Below, in pieces: positions 11,428-17,312 of a stretch of DNA of 18,542 bases. The DNA is from DASRTE01 sp035316885 (GTDB lineage Bacteria > Actinomycetota > Actinomycetes > Jiangellales > Jiangellaceae), in the NCBI GenBank assembly GCA_035316885.1, contig DATHII010000110.1:1-18542 (forward strand), given 5' to 3'. The first letter of the stretch is position 1. Each line of letters starts with the position of its first letter. A model generated the notes under the pieces. The model did no database searches, was not told the origin of the DNA, and was given only the letters and a program-made list of their open reading frames with translations. The position numbers were made by a program, and so were the translations under genes.

Positions 11428-12102
11428 TCAGCCGGCGGCGCCGGCCCACTCGCGGCGCACGTGCCCGACGTGGGCGCGCACCAGGTGCTTGAGAGCCGTG
11501 GCGTCGCCGGTCGCGAGGTGCTCGCACATCGCCAGGTGCTCGCTCGCCGTCGAGGTGAGAATCCCCCTCTCGACCAGGCCTGACAGGCCGTAGAGCCGGG
11601 TCCGAGCGCGGAGGTCCTTCACGATCGCGACCAGCCGCGCGTTGCCACTGAGCATGAGCAGGCGGGCGTGGAACTCGTGGTCGGCCTCGATGTAGCTGAT
11701 CAGATCGCCGCCCGCGGCGGCGTCGACGATGGCCTCGGCAAGGGGTCTCAGGCCGGCCGCGTCGGCCGGTGTTGCCTTGCGGGCGGCCGTGGCGGCGGCT
11801 GGCGGTTCGAGCATGAGGCGGATCTCGGTGAGCTGGTCGAGTTCGGCGTCGGAGATGCTGGTGACCTGGAAGCCCTTGTTGGGCACCACCTCGACAAGGC
11901 CTTGCTTCGCCAGGTCGAGCATGGCTTCGCGGACCGGTGTTGCGGACACCCCGAACTGGGCGGCGAGGGTCGGTGCGGAATAGAGCTCGCCCGGCTTCAT
12001 CTCACCGGACACGACGGCGGCACGCAGTGCGTCGGCCACCTGCTCGCGCAGGCTGGTGCGCTGGGCGAACGAGGGCAGCGTCATCGAGATCGCCTCCGTC
12101 AT
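11428..12102 (-). CDS. GntR-family regulator, FCD (FadR) subfamily
   Basis: This 224-residue DNA-binding regulator has an excellent start: GGGAGGTGAGGGC precedes the ATG at 12102. Residues about 17-77 form the GntR winged helix-turn-helix (LREQVADALRAAVVSGEMKPGELY, then SATPVREAMLDLAKQGLVEVVPNKGF). Residues about 88-212 form the all-helical FCD ligand-binding domain. Conserved Asp/His positions (EADHEFHARLL, EHLAMCEHL, RAHVGHV) suggest a metal-assisted carboxylate ligand site, which fits an amino or keto acid effector. FCD regulators are usually repressors released by a pathway metabolite. The obvious target here is the perfect inverted repeat at 14079-14109 in front of the operon that contains it (inference). 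It lies 55 bp after the epimerase gene. Confidence 0.92.
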   Translation of the reverse strand: MTEAISMTLPSFAQRTSLREQVADALRAAVVSGEMKPGELYSAPTLAAQFGVSATPVREAMLDLAKQGLVEVVPNKGFQVTSISDAELDQLTEIRLMLEPPAAATAARKATPADAAGLRPLAEAIVDAAAGGDLISYIEADHEFHARLLMLSGNARLVAIVKDLRARTRLYGLSGLVERGILTSTASEHLAMCEHLATGDATALKHLVRAHVGHVRREWAGAAG

Positions 12103-12157
12103 GCCCTCACCTCCCTGGTTGCTGCGATCCTAAGCCGCGGCAGGTGCGCGTCGCCGG

Positions 12158-13159
12158 TCAGAGCTCGAACCCTTCGGGGAACGGATCCGTGGGGTCGAGG
12201 AGGTACTGGGCCGTGCCGGTGACCCAGGCTCGGCCGGTGACTGTCGGCACGACAGCGGGGCGGTCGCCGACGGTGGTCTCCTCCACCAGCCGTCCCACGA
12301 AGCGGGTACCGATGAACGACTCGTTGACGAAGTCCGCGTGCATGCCCAACTCGCCGCGAGCGTACAGCTGAGCCATCCGGGCCGAGGTGCCCGTGCCGCA
12401 CGGCGAGCGGTCGAACCAGCCCGGATGGATGGCCATGGCATGCCGGGAGTGCCTCGCATCTGAGCCCGGTGCGACGAACTGCACGTGGTGGCACACGTCG
12501 ATGCCCGGGTTCTCCGGGTGCACGGGGCGGTGCTGGTCGTTGATCGCATCCATGATCGCGAGCCCGGCGTCCAGGATGCGTTGCTTCTCGGCCCGGTCGA
12601 ACGCGATGCCGACCTGTTCGAGCCCGAGGATGGCGTAGAAGTTGCCGCCGTACGCGAGGTCGTAGCGGATCCGGCCATGGCCTGGCACGTCGACCGTGGC
12701 GTCGAGGTCATAGCTGAAGGACGCGACGTTGCGGATCGTCACGGCGTCGGCCGCACCGTCGCGGACGGCGACGTCGGCAACGACCAGCCCGGCCGGGGTG
12801 TCGAGCCGGATCGTGGTGACCGGCTCGGTGACCGCCACCATGCCGGTCTCGACGAGCACGGTGGCGACGCCGATCGTGCCGTGGCCGCACATCGGCAGGC
12901 AGCCGGACACCTCGATGAACAGCACGCCGAAGTCGGCATCGGGCCGGGTCGGCGGCTGGAGGATGGCTCCGCTCATTGCCGAGTGCCCCCGCGGCTCGTT
13001 CATGAGCAGCCGCCGTAGCCCGTCAGCGTGCTCGACGAACCACTGGCGGCGTTGGAACATCGTCTCACCGGGCACCGTGGGGACGCCGCCAGTGATCACG
13101 CGGGTCGGCATCCCCTCGGTGTGGGAGTCGACGGCATGGAACACGCGCGTGGATCGCAT
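12158..13159 (-). CDS. 4-Hydroxyproline 2-epimerase (proline racemase family)
   Basis: This 333-residue cofactor-independent epimerase probably interconverts trans-4-hydroxy-L-proline and cis-4-hydroxy-D-proline, opening the pathway. The two catalytic cysteines are C91 in MCGHGTIG and C254 in DRSPCGTGTSA. The N-terminal DSHTEGMPTRV and the GHSAMSGA segment are family hallmarks. The MCGHGTIG form (Gly where proline racemases usually have Asn) and the neighbouring deaminase, dehydrogenase and semialdehyde dehydrogenase genes favour the hydroxyproline enzyme. The extra C87 (SGCLPMC) is also seen in this group. The gene starts at ATG 13159, 12 bp after the deaminase gene, so they are co-transcribed. 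Family relatives acting as trans-3-hydroxyproline dehydratase lack the second cysteine, so that option is excluded. Confidence 0.92.
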   Translation of the reverse strand: MRSTRVFHAVDSHTEGMPTRVITGGVPTVPGETMFQRRQWFVEHADGLRRLLMNEPRGHSAMSGAILQPPTRPDADFGVLFIEVSGCLPMCGHGTIGVATVLVETGMVAVTEPVTTIRLDTPAGLVVADVAVRDGAADAVTIRNVASFSYDLDATVDVPGHGRIRYDLAYGGNFYAILGLEQVGIAFDRAEKQRILDAGLAIMDAINDQHRPVHPENPGIDVCHHVQFVAPGSDARHSRHAMAIHPGWFDRSPCGTGTSARMAQLYARGELGMHADFVNESFIGTRFVGRLVEETTVGDRPAVVPTVTGRAWVTGTAQYLLDPTDPFPEGFEL

Positions 13160-13171
13160 CGTCGCTCGTCC

Positions 13172-14068
13172 TCAGGTGAGCCCGGCCGCGAGCGACTTCT
13201 CGGTCAGCCTGCGCACGATCATTTCCTGCTCGGGCAGCAAGGGTTGCCGCGGCGGTCGGCAGGGACCGCCGTACCGGCCGACCACGTCCATCGAGAGCTT
13301 GACCGCCTGGACGAACTCGGTGCGATAGTCCCACCGCAGCAGCGCATGCATCTCACGGTAGAGGGGGAGCGCGGTGTCGAGATCGCGGGCCAGGGTCGCC
13401 TCGTAGAGCTCCACGCATGCCCTCGGGAACGCGTTGGGGAATCCCGAGATCCATCCCTTCGCCCCCGCCAGCCCGACCTCGACCACGGAGTCGTCGGTGC
13501 CGATGAGGACATCGAGGCCGGGAGCGAGTTCGGCGATCTCGTAGCTCCGCCGCGCGTCGCCGGTGAAGTCCTTGACACCGACGATGAGACCCTCCTGATA
13601 GAGCTCGGCGAGGAGTTCCGGGCGCAGGTCGATCTTCGTGTCGATCGGGTTGTTGTACGCCGACACCGGGAGTCCGGCCTTGGCGATCTCGCGGTAGTGC
13701 TCCATCACGGAGCGGTCGTCGCCGCCGTAGGCGTTGGGAGGCAGGGCCATGACGACCTGTGCGCCGGCCTCGGCCGCTTGCTCTGCCCACGCGCGCGCCG
13801 CCCGCGCACCGTACGCACCGACGCCCGGCATGACCGTGAGTCCCGCGGGCGCCGCGTCGACAGCAGTCCGGACGACGGCGGCCCGCTCCTCGTCGGTGAG
13901 CACCTGGTACTCGCCGAGTGATCCGTTGGGGCACACCCCGTCGCAACCGTTCTCGGCGAGCCAGCGCACATGTTCCGCATAACGATCGAGATCGACCGTG
14001 AGGTCCGCTCGGAATGGCAGCGCCGTGGCGACGAGAACGCCGTGCCATGGAAGCGCGCGATCAATCAT
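13172..14068 (-). CDS. Pyrroline-4-hydroxy-2-carboxylate deaminase (DapA/NAL superfamily)
   Basis: This 298-residue class I aldolase-like lyase is predicted to deaminate delta-1-pyrroline-4-hydroxy-2-carboxylate to 2-oxoglutarate semialdehyde. The TIM-barrel has Schiff-base lysine K166 (GLIVGVKDFTG) and the conserved tyrosine Y138 (SAYNNP). The DapA substrate loop GTTGE is replaced by NGSLGEY (48-54). This argues against a true dihydrodipicolinate synthase and fits hydroxyproline-pathway members. Length is standard. The ATG at 14068 has a strong AAAGGAG seven bases upstream. It is the first gene of the minus-strand operon running through epimerase, GntR, PucR and aldehyde dehydrogenase. A perfect inverted repeat and a promoter with a 17-bp spacer lie directly before it. 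The exact substrate is inferred from context; other DapA-family keto-acid lyases are the alternative. Confidence 0.85.
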   Translation of the reverse strand: MIDRALPWHGVLVATALPFRADLTVDLDRYAEHVRWLAENGCDGVCPNGSLGEYQVLTDEERAAVVRTAVDAAPAGLTVMPGVGAYGARAARAWAEQAAEAGAQVVMALPPNAYGGDDRSVMEHYREIAKAGLPVSAYNNPIDTKIDLRPELLAELYQEGLIVGVKDFTGDARRSYEIAELAPGLDVLIGTDDSVVEVGLAGAKGWISGFPNAFPRACVELYEATLARDLDTALPLYREMHALLRWDYRTEFVQAVKLSMDVVGRYGGPCRPPRQPLLPEQEMIVRRLTEKSLAAGLT

Positions 14069-14075
14069 CGAGTTA

Positions 14076-14082
14076 CTCCTTT
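14076..14082 (-). promoter_or_regulatory. Shine-Dalgarno of deaminase gene, overlapping the operator
   Basis: AAAGGAG on the minus strand lies seven bases before ATG 14068. Its first four bases (14079-14082) belong to the left arm of the perfect inverted repeat, so operator and ribosome binding site share sequence. Confidence 0.85.
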
Positions 14083-14109
14083 CTGTGCAATGTAATATTG
14101 CACAGAAAG
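14079..14109. promoter_or_regulatory. Perfect 13-bp inverted repeat, candidate operator
   Basis: CTTTCTGTGCAAT (14079-14091) and ATTGCACAGAAAG (14097-14109) are exact reverse complements around a five-base GTAAT spacer. The element is AT-rich in a GC-rich region, which marks it as a binding site. It covers the predicted -10 box and transcription start of the deaminase operon. The FCD-GntR protein encoded in the same operon is the most likely ligand (inference). Confidence 0.8.
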
Positions 14110-14123
14110 CGGGTTCTATTCAA
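14095..14123 (-). promoter_or_regulatory. Candidate promoter of the deaminase-epimerase operon
   Basis: On the minus strand, -35 TTGAAT (14118-14123) and -10 CAATAT (14095-14100) are separated by exactly 17 bp. The -10 box spans the spacer and right arm of the inverted repeat. A bound regulator would therefore block RNA polymerase. Confidence 0.6.
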
Positions 14124-14199
14124 GGAACGGTCGAGACGATCGCGACCGCACATCCGGGATCACGGATGGCTCCCCCGCACGGTTCAGGAACGCTGCGTC

Positions 14200-14222
14200 G
14201 TCCAGCCTCGACTCGGCTGGAC
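14200..14222 (-). terminator. Hairpin after the dehydrogenase alpha gene
   Basis: GTCCAGCC (14200-14207) and GGCTGGAC (14215-14222) form a perfect 8-bp stem with a seven-base loop, 24 bases beyond the stop of the gene ending at 14247. There is no T-tract. It probably separates the dehydrogenase operon from the deaminase operon. Confidence 0.55.
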
Positions 14223-14246
14223 CACGGTCGCAGCCGCCGGACCCGA

Positions 14247-15635
14247 TCAGCGATCGGTTTCGTCCGCCAGCACGCCGAGGGGGATGGGCACGGCGACCGA
14301 GCGCTCGGCCATGTCACCAGGATCGGCGGGGCGGCCGGTCTCGAGGCTCGTCAGGCACCCGGTGGCGTACGCACACATCCGGCCCTGGCACCAGCCCATA
14401 CCGGCCCGGCTGAGTAGCTTGACCGACCGCGCGTCGGTGGCGCCGAGGTGGTGAACGGCATCGGTGATTCGGACGACGGGCACCTCCTCGCACCGGCAGA
14501 CGACCGTGGCCGGGTCCAGCCAGGTGCGCCAGCCGTCGCGCACCGGGTGGGCGCGGTGCAACGCTGTCGCGAACGCGCGGTGCGCACGGCGGCGGCGCCG
14601 TAACCGATCCGGCCAGTCGACCCTGCGTCCGAGCCAGGCCGCAGCCGCCCGTCCAGCGATCTCACCCTCGGTCACCGCGAGCGCCGCGCCGCCGACACCG
14701 CATACCTCGCCGGCCAGGAACACGCCCGGGACGCTGCTGGCCTGGCGCTCGTCCACGACCGCGACGAGCGAACCATCGATGTCGGTTCGGGTAGCGCAGC
14801 CGAGACTCAGCGGCAGCTCGAGCTGGGGGACGAAGCCCCATCCGACCGCGACGGCATCGCAGGCGATCGTGCGTGCCGTGCCGGAAACGACGTGCCACCC
14901 CGGATCGAGCCTGGCGACCGTCACTGCGCGGACGCTGTCCTCCCCGTGTGCGGCGACGATCGCTTGGCGGACGTGGAAGCCGACCCGGTGCCGGGCCAAC
15001 GCAGCGGCGTAGCCGGCGCCCTCGGCGAGCTTGCCGGCGGTCCTCGCGACGGTCGGCAGATGCCGCACCCAGCCGGTCGGGCTGTTCGCCTCGAAGACAC
15101 CGGCCACGTCCACCCCCCGGGTCGCCAGCCCGGCGGAGACCGAGAGCAGGAACGGGCCGGTACCCCCGACCGCGATCCGGCGACCCGCCCTGACCTGGTG
15201 GCCCTTGAGCAACGCCTGGGCCCCCCCGGCGGTGAGGACGCCGGGCAGGTCCCAGCCCGGGAAGGGGAGCTGGCGGTCGTAGGCGCCGGGAGCCAGGACG
15301 ACGGCGGAACCCACCACCACCACTGGGCGACCATCGCAGATGGCGTGCAGCTCGAGCACCCCGGGGCCGCGGGCAGCATTCCACACCTGGTGGTCCGCGA
15401 GGTGGTCTGCGCCCGTCCGCGCCACGGCCGCGAGCTCGCGGAACGTCTTCAGGTCGTGGTGCAGGTCGGCCACCGCGTCGAGATCGCCGAGAGGGTGACG
15501 CCAGTACTGGCCACCCGGTTGGCGCGCTGCGTCGAGCATGGCCACAGAGCATCCGGCCCGCACGGCGGCCGCGGCCGCGGCCAGCCCGGCGGGTCCGGCG
15601 CCGACGACGACGACGTCATACCGCGAGGTCGGCAC
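14247..15635 (-). CDS. D-hydroxyproline dehydrogenase alpha subunit (FAD/NAD(P)-binding, BFD-type Fe-S)
   Basis: This 462-residue flavoprotein is read from GTG 15635 (VPTSRYDVVVVGAGPAG), with AAGGA seven bases upstream. The frame is open to 15827, but that part is antisense to the gamma gene. It has an FAD Rossmann motif at 12-17 (GAGPAG) and a second nucleotide-binding segment RRIAVGGTGPFLLS. A C-terminal BFD-like [2Fe-2S] module has ligands C380, C382, C416 and C421 (CRCEE and CQGRMC). This layout matches the large subunit of heteromeric D-hydroxyproline, octopine and opine dehydrogenases (HcnB/LhpBEF-type). With the beta and gamma subunits it would oxidise cis-4-hydroxy-D-proline. The likely alpha role is electron handling between flavin and iron-sulfur centres. 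The start overlaps the gamma gene by 20 nt. A sarcosine-oxidase-like alpha chain is the alternative but lacks support from context. Confidence 0.87.
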   Translation of the reverse strand: MPTSRYDVVVVGAGPAGLAAAAAAVRAGCSVAMLDAARQPGGQYWRHPLGDLDAVADLHHDLKTFRELAAVARTGADHLADHQVWNAARGPGVLELHAICDGRPVVVVGSAVVLAPGAYDRQLPFPGWDLPGVLTAGGAQALLKGHQVRAGRRIAVGGTGPFLLSVSAGLATRGVDVAGVFEANSPTGWVRHLPTVARTAGKLAEGAGYAAALARHRVGFHVRQAIVAAHGEDSVRAVTVARLDPGWHVVSGTARTIACDAVAVGWGFVPQLELPLSLGCATRTDIDGSLVAVVDERQASSVPGVFLAGEVCGVGGAALAVTEGEIAGRAAAAWLGRRVDWPDRLRRRRRAHRAFATALHRAHPVRDGWRTWLDPATVVCRCEEVPVVRITDAVHHLGATDARSVKLLSRAGMGWCQGRMCAYATGCLTSLETGRPADPGDMAERSVAVPIPLGVLADETDR

Positions 15636-15888
15636 GGCCGGTTCCTTGCTGGCTGCGGACCTTGAGGTGAGCTTCCGCGGGCACCAGGCAGGCGCGACGA
15701 TTCGGCCGGCCATCCACAGTGACGAGGCAGTCGAAGCAGACTCCAATTCCGCAGAAGATGCCGCGGGGCCGGTGCTCACTGCGAGTGGTGTGCCACGACC
15801 GTACGCCGGCCGCGAGCAGAGCCGCACCGACGCTCTGTCCGTCGGTGAACGGCAGGTCGTGTCCGTTGAAGTCGAAGGTCTCGTTCAT
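15616..15888 (-). CDS. D-hydroxyproline dehydrogenase gamma subunit ((2Fe-2S)-binding)
   Basis: This 90-residue ferredoxin-like protein has the plant-type [2Fe-2S] signature C46, C51, C54 and C67 (FCGIGVCFDC, then RRAC). It corresponds to the free-standing version of the N-terminal Fer2_4 domain of sarcosine oxidase alpha. In heteromeric D-hydroxyproline and opine dehydrogenases this small subunit carries electrons between the two flavoproteins. The ATG (15886-15888) overlaps the TGA of the beta gene as ATGA. Its own 3' end overlaps the alpha gene by 20 nt, which indicates a stoichiometric complex. Residues 1-30 carry the short beta strands (FDFNGHDLPFTDGQSVGAAL) typical of the fold. Confidence 0.88.
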   Translation of the reverse strand: MNETFDFNGHDLPFTDGQSVGAALLAAGVRSWHTTRSEHRPRGIFCGIGVCFDCLVTVDGRPNRRACLVPAEAHLKVRSQQGTGRADLAV

Positions 15889-17033
15889 GCGAAACGCTCC
15901 GGTCGGAAGGGAGTGAGGTCGAGGTCGGGTCGAGTGCCGGTGAGTACCTGAACGAGCAGGTGGCCGGTGGCAGCCGCCAGGCCCACTCCTGCGCCCTCGT
16001 GGCCGCAGGCGTGTACAAAGCCGGGCGCGCGTGGATCCGGGCCGATGATCGGCAGATGGTCGGGCGAGTAGGGGCGGAACCCGCGATACGCCCGGATGAC
16101 CGCCACGTCCGCGAGAACAGGGAACAACCGGATCGCCTGCGCCGCGAGCTTCCGCAGAACCGGCACCGACACCGTGCGGTCGAAGCCCACCCGTTCCCGA
16201 CTCGATCCGATCAGCACCGGGCCGGCTGCGGTGCCCTCGACCACGGGCGAGGTCTGGAGGTGCCGGTCATCGCTGGCCACGTCGGACATGTATTCCGCCG
16301 CATAGACCTTGTGCCGCACGACCCGGGGAAGCGGCTCGGTCACCAGGATGAACCCGCGGCGGGGGAGGACCGGAAGGTCAACCTCCGCGAGCGCTGCGAC
16401 CGTACCTCCCCAGGTGCCGGCGGCATTGATCACGGCGACGGCTGGATGGCGGCGCGCTGCGGTGCGGACACCGACGACCCGGTCGCCATCGCGGAGCAGC
16501 CCGGTCACCTGGACGCCGGGAAGTACCTGGACACCCTGGGCGCGGGCGTCGGCGAGCAGTCGGGCGGCGGCCAGCATCGGCTGCACCTGGGCGTCCTCGG
16601 GGTAGAACATGCCGCCGCGGAGGTCGTGCGCGAGATGCGGCTCGTACTCGCCCAGCGCGGCCGCCGAGAGTGTGACCGCCTCGACCCCCGTCGCGCGCTG
16701 ACCGGCACTGGTCCGATGGAGGTCGGCCAGACCCGTCTCGGTGCCGGCGACGACGACGCCGCCCTTGGGTTCGTACTCGAAGCCGCCGACCTCGACGGCG
16801 ATCTGGCGCCACAGCCGGCCGGAGAGCCGGGCCAGATCGAGTTCGGGTCCGGGTGGCTTGTCGGAGACGAGGAGGTTGCCCTCACCGGCGCCGGTCGTCC
16901 CCCCTGCGACCGCGCCCCGATCGACGACCGTCACCCGCAGGCCGGCCCGCGCCGCATGCCAGGCGCACGACGCGCCCACGACACCGGCGCCGATCACGAC
17001 GACGTCTGCCGCAAACGACGTCGGTACCGGCAC
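15885..17033 (-). CDS. D-hydroxyproline dehydrogenase beta subunit (DAO-family FAD oxidoreductase)
   Basis: This 382-residue catalytic flavoprotein is expected to oxidise cis-4-hydroxy-D-proline to pyrroline-4-hydroxy-2-carboxylate. The D-amino-acid oxidase fold is shown by N-terminal ADVVVIGAGVVGASCAWHAARAG (GxGxxG at 15-20), the TTGAGEGNLL flavin loop, INAAGTWGG in the middle, and C-terminal HLPIIGPDP and CGHEGAGVGLAAATGHLL. The GTG at 17033 is chosen because the Rossmann strand starts nine residues later. The frame is open to 17162, but the extension reads unlike a protein. There is no Shine-Dalgarno; a CATATT box seven bases upstream suggests leaderless translation. It is the first gene of the beta-gamma-alpha operon and is divergent from the ABC binding-protein gene. 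Glycine/sarcosine oxidase-like specificity is the alternative. Confidence 0.85.
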   Translation of the reverse strand: MPVPTSFAADVVVIGAGVVGASCAWHAARAGLRVTVVDRGAVAGGTTGAGEGNLLVSDKPPGPELDLARLSGRLWRQIAVEVGGFEYEPKGGVVVAGTETGLADLHRTSAGQRATGVEAVTLSAAALGEYEPHLAHDLRGGMFYPEDAQVQPMLAAARLLADARAQGVQVLPGVQVTGLLRDGDRVVGVRTAARRHPAVAVINAAGTWGGTVAALAEVDLPVLPRRGFILVTEPLPRVVRHKVYAAEYMSDVASDDRHLQTSPVVEGTAAGPVLIGSSRERVGFDRTVSVPVLRKLAAQAIRLFPVLADVAVIRAYRGFRPYSPDHLPIIGPDPRAPGFVHACGHEGAGVGLAAATGHLLVQVLTGTRPDLDLTPFRPERFA

Positions 17034-17040
17034 GCAGCGT

Positions 17041-17052
17041 AATATGTCACAT
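17041..17052 (-). promoter_or_regulatory. Candidate -10 box and ATGTGACAT motif of the dehydrogenase operon
   Basis: On the minus strand CATATT (17041-17046) sits seven bases before GTG 17033, the geometry of a leaderless transcript. It overlaps ATGTGACAT (17044-17052), the same 9-mer as in front of the PucR gene. A regulator bound there would cover the -10 box. No good -35 was found. Confidence 0.4.
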
Positions 17053-17236
17053 TCCGATAACGGGGAACGATATGCGGCGACCTCGCTGGGCAACACCGAA
17101 CGCGTCGCTTTGCGGTCGCGACACCGACATGCGCCTGAGCGTCGGTGGTCCCAGGCCGTCAAGTGTCGAATCGGAGCGTGCGCCGCATCCTAACCGTTGC
17201 CAAATCGGGATGCGCCCATGACGTAGGAGTGACCCG

Positions 17237-17265
17237 ATCGGCGACCTGGCCGATTACTGTCACAG
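17237..17265. promoter_or_regulatory. Dyad plus CTGTCACAG motif in the divergent promoter region
   Basis: ATCGGC (17237-17242) and GCCGAT (17249-17254) form a six-base-arm dyad with a six-base spacer. CTGTCACAG (17257-17265), a 9-bp odd palindrome, follows directly and overlaps a TANNNT -10 candidate, TACTGT (17255-17260), on the plus strand. These could regulate the ABC transporter and/or the dehydrogenase operon. The rest of 17034-17312 shows only a weak GCATCC/GGATGC inverted repeat (17185-17213). Confidence 0.35.
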
Positions 17266-17268
17266 CAC

Positions 17269-17291
17269 CCGGCCGGGGTGCGCCCGGCCGG
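17269..17291 (+). other. Perfect GC hairpin in the leader of the ABC binding-protein gene
   Basis: CCGGCCGGG (17269-17277) and CCCGGCCGG (17283-17291) pair perfectly around a five-base GTGCG loop, ending 21 bases before the ATG. If transcription starts near 17267, the hairpin would sit at the very 5' end of the mRNA. It could be a stabiliser or an attenuator; the sequence does not distinguish these. Confidence 0.5.
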
Positions 17292-17312
17292 CACTCGACT
17301 GTGAGGTGGGAG

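Noticed and set aside
12158..13159. Proline racemase or trans-3-hydroxyproline dehydratase
   Set aside because: The MCGHGTIG form and the pathway neighbours favour 4-hydroxyproline epimerase; the second catalytic cysteine C254 rules out the dehydratase.
13172..14068. True dihydrodipicolinate synthase (lysine synthesis)
   Set aside because: The GTTGE motif is missing and the gene is first in a hydroxyproline catabolic operon.
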